The notes below the pieces were generated by a model. It was not told the origin of the DNA. It saw only the letters and a list, made by a program, of their open reading frames with translations, and searched no databases. A stretch of 46,696 nt of DNA from Novosphingobium sp. GTDB taxonomy: Bacteria; Pseudomonadota; Alphaproteobacteria; Sphingomonadales; Sphingomonadaceae. Of this stretch, positions 42,100 through 46,696 are shown in pieces; within the stretch, counting starts at the first letter, position 1; each line of letters begins with the position of its first letter. The stretch spans positions 1-46,696 of the forward strand of contig JAGREN010000022.1 in assembly GCA_020446505.1 (NCBI GenBank), given 5' to 3'. The translations under genes and the position numbers were made by a program.

Positions 42100-43563
42100 A
42101 TGCAGATTCGCTTTGTCGACGATTCCTCGGCACCTGCGGCGCGCATCATTGCGCATCTCGTCAATCAGGATGCCATGCCTGCCGGGCTTGAGCCGGTGCT
42201 GGTCGAGGCAGCGAAGATGTCGCGCTTTGCCGGCAAGGCGGGGCAGATGTTCGAAGGGTTCGTCGAGCGCGGGGGCAAGGTCGTTCGAGTCGCCCTGGCC
42301 GGAATCGGCGCGCCTTCTGCCGAAGATCGTCGCTCTGCCATCGAGAAGGCAGGCGCGGCGCTCGCCGCCAAATATCAGTCAGCCGGTGAGGACGAACTGC
42401 TTCTCGACCTTTCTGGCCTCGGGCTGTCTGCCGACGAGGCTGCCGCGGCTCTGCTGGGCGCGCGGCTGCGCGCCTGGCGCCACGACGTTTACCGGACCAA
42501 GCTCACCGACGACAAGAAACCGTCGCTCACCAGCATTGCGGTGAAGGGCGCGCCAGGCGGAACGCAGGCGAAATGGGAGGTCGAGGCGGCAGTTGCCGAA
42601 GGTGTCGAGTTCACCAAGCAGCTCATCACCGAACCGGCCAACCAGCTTTACCCCGAAAGTTTTGTCGCGCGCTGCGAGGCGGCGATGGAAGGCACGGGCC
42701 TGTCGCTGCGCGTGCTGCACCCCGACGAGATGCGCAGGCTTGGCATGGGTGCGCTGCTCGGCGTGGCGCAAGGTTCGGCGCGCGAACCGCGCCTGCTGGT
42801 CATGGAATGGCAGGGTGGCAAGAAGGACGAACGTCCTCTGGCGCTGGTCGGCAAGGGCGTCACCTTCGATACCGGTGGTATCTCGTTGAAGCCGCCTGCC
42901 GGCATGGAAGACATGAAGTGGGACATGGGCGGCGCGGGCGTCGTCGCGGGCACCATGCTGGCGCTGGCAAAGCGTGGAGCCAAGGCGAATGTCGTGGGTT
43001 TCTGCGGCCTGGTCGAGAACATGCCCGATGGCAATGCCCAGCGCCCCGGCGACGTCGTCACCTCGATGTCGGGGCAGACCATAGAGGTCATCAACACCGA
43101 TGCTGAAGGCCGTCTCGTCCTGTGCGACGTGCTCACCTATGCCCAGCGCGAGTTCAACCCCGCCGCGATCATCGACCTCGCCACTCTGACCGGCGCGATG
43201 ATTGTCGCGCTCGCTCACGAATATGGCGGCATGTTCAGCAACGACGAAGAGCTTGCCGCCAAGATCGACAAGGCAGGCAAGGCCACCGGCGACATGGTCT
43301 GGCGCTTCCCGCTCGGCAAGGCCTACGACAAGATGATCGACAGCCAGATCGCCGACATGAAGAATATGGGCGCGCGCTTTGGCGGATCGATCACGGCGGC
43401 CCAGTTCCTCCAGCGTTTCATCGAGGACAAGCGCCCCTGGGCCCACCTCGACATCGCCGGGATGGTCTGGGCCGACAAGCCGGGAGCCACCTGGGACAAG
43501 GGCGCGACCGGCTATGGCGTACGGCTGATGGACGCATTCGTGCGCGAGAATCTGGAAGGGTAG
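42100..43563 (+). CDS. pepA: Leucyl aminopeptidase
   Basis: 487 residues from ATG at 42100 (ribosome site CAGGAGATT). The M17 signature is intact: VGKGVTFDTGGISLKPPAGM, the metal site MKWDMGGAGVVAGTML and NTDAEGRLVLCDVLTYAQ. Two metal ions drive removal of N-terminal leucine and other residues; some members also bind DNA. It is divergent from lptD with an 86-bp gap. It is followed by a palindrome repeat and holC. Confidence 0.96.
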   Translation: MQIRFVDDSSAPAARIIAHLVNQDAMPAGLEPVLVEAAKMSRFAGKAGQMFEGFVERGGKVVRVALAGIGAPSAEDRRSAIEKAGAALAAKYQSAGEDELLLDLSGLGLSADEAAAALLGARLRAWRHDVYRTKLTDDKKPSLTSIAVKGAPGGTQAKWEVEAAVAEGVEFTKQLITEPANQLYPESFVARCEAAMEGTGLSLRVLHPDEMRRLGMGALLGVAQGSAREPRLLVMEWQGGKKDERPLALVGKGVTFDTGGISLKPPAGMEDMKWDMGGAGVVAGTMLALAKRGAKANVVGFCGLVENMPDGNAQRPGDVVTSMSGQTIEVINTDAEGRLVLCDVLTYAQREFNPAAIIDLATLTGAMIVALAHEYGGMFSNDEELAAKIDKAGKATGDMVWRFPLGKAYDKMIDSQIADMKNMGARFGGSITAAQFLQRFIEDKRPWAHLDIAGMVWADKPGATWDKGATGYGVRLMDAFVRENLEG

Positions 43564-43575
43564 GGCCATGATCTG

Positions 43576-43655
43576 CCCACCCCTGGCCCCTCCCGCGTGC
43601 GGGAGGGGAGCGAGACTTGCCGAGCCTCGGGCGAGGATAGTCGCAGCGGGGTGGG
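43576..43655. repeat. Palindromic intergenic repeat with CCCACCCC ends
   Basis: Terminal inverted repeats CCCACCCC (43576-43583) and GGGGTGGG (43648-43655) enclose two internal hairpins: CCCCTCCCGC-GT-GCGGGAGGGG (43587-43608) and CCTCG-GG-CGAGG (43625-43636). The sequence fills the pepA-holC gap and resembles repeats scattered in sphingomonad genomes; only one copy is in the window. Confidence 0.75.
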
Positions 43656-43662
43656 TGCCGGA

Positions 43663-44100
43663 ATGAGGGTCGGCTTCTACCTCCTGCAACGCGATCCGGT
43701 GGAGCGCGCTCTGCCGCAGATCGCGGCAAAGGCGATGGAAACGGGCCAGCGGATGCTCGTCGTCAGCGGCGATGCCGGTCTGCTGGACAGGCTCGACGCG
43801 GCGCTGTGGAGCGAAAAGGCCGACAGCTTCCTGGCCCACGGCCGGGCCGACCAGCCCCATGCCGAGCGCCAGCCGATCCTGCTTTCGCAGCAGTGCGAGG
43901 CCACCAATGGCGCGCGGCTCTGCGCTCTGGCTGACGGCGAATGGCGCGAGGAAGTCCTCGGCTTCGAGCGGGTGCTGCTGTTCTTCGACGATGCGCGCCG
44001 CGTGGCCGCCCGGCAGGTCTGGCGTTCGCTCGACGCGCTGGAGAACGTAGAACGCGAGTTTCACGAACAGCAGGGCGGCAGGTGGCGCAAGGTCGCCTGA
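43663..44100 (+). CDS. holC: DNA polymerase III subunit chi
   Basis: 145 residues from ATG at 43663. The chi pattern [20 protein letters not shown] is followed by [40 protein letters not shown] and the SSB-binding basic helix [20 protein letters not shown]. Chi connects the clamp loader to single-strand binding protein. An upstream in-frame start at 43597 would lie in the palindrome repeat and is rejected. The next gene is ndk after 100 bp. Confidence 0.9.
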   Translation: MRVGFYLLQRDPVERALPQIAAKAMETGQRMLVVSGDAGLLDRLDAALWSEKADSFLAHGRADQPHAERQPILLSQQCEATNGARLCALADGEWREEVLGFERVLLFFDDARRVAARQVWRSLDALENVEREFHEQQGGRWRKVA

Positions 44101-44200
44101 ACGAGCGGCCAGACTCCGCCGCCTGTCTTGCGGCGCAGCATTTTCCCGGCTAGGGGCGCGCCCACTTCAAGAATACGCAAAATTCGCAAGGAACACTGAC

Positions 44201-44623
44201 ATGGCGGCTACCCGCACTTTCTCGATCATCAAGCCAGATGCTACGCGCCGCAACCTGACGGGCGCCGTCACCAAGATGCTGGAAGAGGCAGGCCTGCGCG
44301 TCGTTGCCTCCAGGCGCATCCAGATGACCAAGGATCAGGCCGAGGGCTTTTACGGCGTCCACCGCGAACGTCCGTTCTTCAACGATCTGGTGTCGTTCAT
44401 GACCTCCGGCCCGGTCGTCGTGCAGGTGCTCGAAGGCGAAGACGCGGTGAAGCGCAACCGCGACGTCATGGGCGCGACCAATCCCGCCGATGCCGCCGAA
44501 GGCACGATCCGCAAGGCCTTCGCCGAATCGATCGAGGCCAATTCGGTCCACGGTTCGGACAGCGACGAGAACGCGAAGATCGAGATCGACTTCTTCTTCA
44601 AGCCGGAAGAGATCGTCGGCTGA
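44201..44623 (+). CDS. ndk: Nucleoside diphosphate kinase
   Basis: 140 residues, a standard size. It starts [17 protein letters not shown] with the phosphate lysine, has [18 protein letters not shown] and the catalytic histidine in [20 protein letters not shown]. The enzyme equilibrates nucleoside triphosphates. The ribosome site AAGGAA precedes the ATG. Followed by a strong terminator. Confidence 0.97.
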   Translation: MAATRTFSIIKPDATRRNLTGAVTKMLEEAGLRVVASRRIQMTKDQAEGFYGVHRERPFFNDLVSFMTSGPVVVQVLEGEDAVKRNRDVMGATNPADAAEGTIRKAFAESIEANSVHGSDSDENAKIEIDFFFKPEEIVG

Positions 44624-44643
44624 ACTCTCGCCGCCCGGAATTC

Positions 44644-44677
44644 GCAAAGGCCGTCGGGGCGACCCGGCGGCCTTTGC
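44644..44677 (+). terminator. Intrinsic terminator after ndk
   Basis: GCAAAGGCCG (44644-44653) pairs with CGGCCTTTGC (44668-44677), extended inward by CGGG/CCCG with one T-G wobble and a GCGA tetraloop, and followed by ATTTGGG. A 15-bp stem, the strongest simple terminator in the window. Confidence 0.8.
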
Positions 44678-44722
44678 ATTTGGGCCATGCGGCCTTATCT
44701 TGCGCGGCAAAGGAGACACGCG

Positions 44723-44968
44723 ATGCTCGGCATGGGTGAAGACGGCGAAAACTGTCCGTTCGAATTCAACTTCGATGAAAAGACATTCAAGATCGGCGAC
44801 ACCGTCAGCTATCGCGTGAACGGCAGCCTCGAGGGCTTTCCTTTCGTCGGCACGCTGATCGAGGTGCATGACGACTACGTCGTGATCGCGGGCGATCCGA
44901 ATGACCCGGAAACGAAGTATCGAGGCACCCGCGAGAGTCGCCCGCTTGTCGAATTCAGCGAGGTTTAA
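44723..44968 (+). CDS. Small conserved-looking hypothetical protein
   Basis: 81 residues from ATG at 44723, with a good ribosome site (AAAGGAGAC). Acidic protein with a small beta-barrel look (FKIGDTVSYRVNGSLEGFPF, GTLIEVHDDYVVIAGDPND). I do not recognise the family; it resembles an SH3-like or Tudor-like fold. The stop overlaps the converging purN stop by four bases. Confidence 0.72.
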   Translation: MLGMGEDGENCPFEFNFDEKTFKIGDTVSYRVNGSLEGFPFVGTLIEVHDDYVVIAGDPNDPETKYRGTRESRPLVEFSEV

Positions 44969-45930
44969 AACTCGTCCGCAGCGTTCAACAGCTTCGTCAG
45001 CCGCTTGGGCGCGACCTCGCGCCATGACCGCTCCAGCCATTCGCCGACATGGTCCCAGTCCACGCCCTTGCGGTTGAGGATCAGGCCGATCCAGCCGCTC
45101 GCGCCGTAATAGGCGGGGCGGAAATAGATTTCGGGAGACCGCTCGGCCAGAGCGTACATCTCGTCCGCGCCGCTCGTCTTCACCAGCACGGCGATGTGCG
45201 GCTCCCCGTGATGCTGGTCGCTGAAATAGGCGAAGTATTTTCCGCTCTTGCCGCCCGTGCGCCAGCCGGGCGAGCCATGCGATTCGCGTGGTTCGGCTTC
45301 GGGCAGGGCGAGCGCCAGCTTTTCGACTTGCGACAGCAGCCATTCGGGCGAGGACTCGCGGCTGACCAGAGCCTCAAGGCAGCGCGAATAGAGCTGGTGC
45401 TCGGCGATCAGCACCCGTGCGGCGAGTGTGTCGGGCGTATCGCCGGGCAGGATCGCGACCGGGGTCTGGCCCAGCATTGGCCCGTCGTCGAGTTCGGCGG
45501 TGACGAGGTGGACGGTCACCCCGCCGTGGCTGTCGCCCGCCTCGATCGCGCGTTCGTGGGTGTGGAGACCGGGGTATTTCGGCAGGAGCGAGGGATGGAC
45601 GTTAAGCATCCGGCCCTCCCATTTCGCCACGAAGCCGGGCGTCAGGATGCGCATGTAGCCAGCGAGCGCGACATATTCCGCGCCCGATTTCACCAGCGCC
45701 TCGTGCATCGCGGCGTCGTGCGTCTCGCGCTCCATGCCCTTGTGCGAGAGGACGAATGTCTGCACGCCCTCTGCTTCGGCCAGTTTCAGCCCCGCCGCAT
45801 CGGCACGGTTCGAGGCGACCAGCACGATTTCGTAAGGGCAGGAGGGATTGCGGCTGGCGTAGAGCAGCGCGGCCATGTTGGTGCCGCTGCCCGAAATGAG
45901 CGCGGCGACCTTCGCCCGCGCCTCAGGCAA
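44965..45930 (-). CDS. purN: PurN formyltransferase fused to an MmcQ/YjbR domain
   Basis: 321 residues from TTG at 45930. Residues 1-200 are glycinamide ribonucleotide formyltransferase: [40 protein letters not shown], the catalytic [20 protein letters not shown] and [20 protein letters not shown]. Residues 210-321 are an extra domain with [38 protein letters not shown] and [15 protein letters not shown], matching MmcQ/YjbR DNA-binding-like proteins. Normal PurN is about 200 residues. No ATG suits the start; a longer frame to 46071 would lie in purM. It overlaps purM by eight bases, so the two are co-translated. Confidence 0.88.
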   Translation of the reverse strand: MPEARAKVAALISGSGTNMAALLYASRNPSCPYEIVLVASNRADAAGLKLAEAEGVQTFVLSHKGMERETHDAAMHEALVKSGAEYVALAGYMRILTPGFVAKWEGRMLNVHPSLLPKYPGLHTHERAIEAGDSHGGVTVHLVTAELDDGPMLGQTPVAILPGDTPDTLAARVLIAEHQLYSRCLEALVSRESSPEWLLSQVEKLALALPEAEPRESHGSPGWRTGGKSGKYFAYFSDQHHGEPHIAVLVKTSGADEMYALAERSPEIYFRPAYYGASGWIGLILNRKGVDWDHVGEWLERSWREVAPKRLTKLLNAADEF

Positions 45931-46696
45931 GGTGGACTGCTTCCCAGGACTCGCGGGCCGACCAGTCGTCGGCTCCGCCCTGTACAGTGCAGCCGCGCTC
46001 ACCGGCCTCGATGGCCCCGATGACGTGAACTTCCTCGCCTGCTTCGGTGAGATCGGTGACGAGTCCGGCAACTTCGTCAGGGTTCACCGCCAGAACCATG
46101 CCGATGCCGCAGTTGAAGGTGCGCGCCATCTCGGCTGGCTCGATATTTCCCTGAGCCTGAAGGAACGCCATCAGCCGCGGCTGGACCCATGCTCCCGCGT
46201 CGATCCGCGCGTGAAGCCCGGCAGGCAGGACACGCGGCACGTTTTCGGTGAGCCCACCGCCGGTGATGTGGGCAAGGGCATGCACGCGACCGGCCCGGAT
46301 CGCGGGCAGCAGGCTCTTCACATAGATGCGGGTTGGCTCGATCAGGGCGTCGATCAGCAAAAGGTCCTGATCGAACAGGGCCGGGCGGTCGAGTTTCCAC
46401 AGCTTGTCCTCGGCAAGCCTGCGCACCAGCGAAAAGCCGTTCGAATGAACCCCGGACGAAGCAAGGCCGAGCAGCACATCGCCGTCGGCAACCTTGTCTC
46501 CGGTGAGCTGCTCGCCGCGTTCGACCGCGCCGACGCAGAAGCCGGCAAGGTCGTAGTCGCCATCGGCATACATGCCCGGCATTTCCGCCGTCTCGCCGCC
46601 GATCAGTGCGCAGCCAGCCAGCTTGCATGCCTCGGCGATGCCAGCGACGACTCGCTCGGCAACGCCGCCGACCAGCTTGCCGGTGGCGAAATAGTC
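45923..46696 (-). CDS. purM: Phosphoribosylaminoimidazole synthetase (AIR synthetase), C-terminal part
   Basis: 257 codons to the end of the window; the N-terminus is outside. Motifs of PurM are [57 protein letters not shown] and [15 protein letters not shown]. The enzyme closes FGAM to AIR using ATP in purine biosynthesis. The TGA overlaps the purN start, giving the common purM-purN order. Confidence 0.95.
   Translation of the reverse strand, partial: DYFATGKLVGGVAERVVAGIAEACKLAGCALIGGETAEMPGMYADGDYDLAGFCVGAVERGEQLTGDKVADGDVLLGLASSGVHSNGFSLVRRLAEDKLWKLDRPALFDQDLLLIDALIEPTRIYVKSLLPAIRAGRVHALAHITGGGLTENVPRVLPAGLHARIDAGAWVQPRLMAFLQAQGNIEPAEMARTFNCGIGMVLAVNPDEVAGLVTDLTEAGEEVHVIGAIEAGERGCTVQGGADDWSARESWEAVHLA

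Noticed and set aside
45931-46071. Longer purN start at 46071
   Set aside because: It lies inside the purM coding sequence and adds no recognisable PurN sequence; the TTG at 45930 fits the known N-terminus.

Overview
The window is GC-rich bacterial chromosome from an alphaproteobacterium, most likely a sphingomonad (order Sphingomonadales, Novosphingobium-like). Supporting this are a circularly permuted two-piece tmRNA gene (31802-32141), the gene block purM-purN / ndk-holC-pepA / lptD-surA-pdxA-rsmA, a perfect EcfG (general stress response) promoter (10653-10677), and sphingomonad-style intergenic palindromes. Genus is inferred from memory of gene order, not from a search. No phage, plasmid, IS transposase, CRISPR array, rRNA or tRNA gene was seen.

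Layout. 1-244: N-terminus of ilvE on the minus strand. 245-741: no conventional gene, but a minus-strand mini-transcription unit (extended Shine-Dalgarno, 18-codon ORF, terminator). 742-6634: a lipoprotein, tlyA, tspO, ubiK, recO, leuB, a polyprenyl-phosphate glycosyltransferase fused to GtrA, and a YdcH-like protein. 6740-11610: a PMT-type glycosyltransferase, metZ, apaG, a LysR regulator, and an outer-membrane barrel protein with an EcfG promoter. 11677-14126: a Rieske oxygenase alpha subunit and htpX on the minus strand.

14300-27846 is a catabolic island. It holds an aldo/keto reductase, a thioesterase, two acyl-CoA dehydrogenases, a nitronate monooxygenase-family flavoprotein, a PaaG-like isomerase, a VOC protein, a thiolase-fold protein without the usual cysteines beside a DUF35 partner, a luciferase-like monooxygenase, a ferredoxin, a flavin reductase, an acylating aldehyde dehydrogenase, a 3-hydroxyisobutyryl-CoA hydrolase-like protein and an enoyl-CoA hydratase. 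Together they look like a route for oxidising a branched or cyclic carboxylic acid as CoA thioesters, ending in an aldol-type cleavage. The substrate cannot be read from the sequence.

27943-30853 is a tightly packed minus-strand operon (lemA, two TPM-domain proteins, a Nudix hydrolase, a small zinc-ribbon-like protein). 31050-32416 holds mscL, a 96-bp tandem repeat built of hairpins, the tmRNA gene and a small membrane protein. 32631-36411 carries glcB, a nitroreductase and a second luciferase-like oxidoreductase. 36396-42013 is the minus-strand envelope/ribosome block rsmA-pdxA-surA-lptD. 42100-46696 holds pepA, holC, ndk, a small conserved protein, a purN gene with an extra MmcQ/YjbR domain, and purM running off the end.

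Most of the window is ordinary core genome. The least explained signals are non-coding: the paired-palindrome element present twice (6647-6738 and 27848-27937) with identical architecture and a constant 30-nt spacer, the GNRA-hairpin tandem repeat next to ssrA, and the minus-strand unit at 392-554. All calls come from reading sequence and family knowledge; no search or folding program was run.
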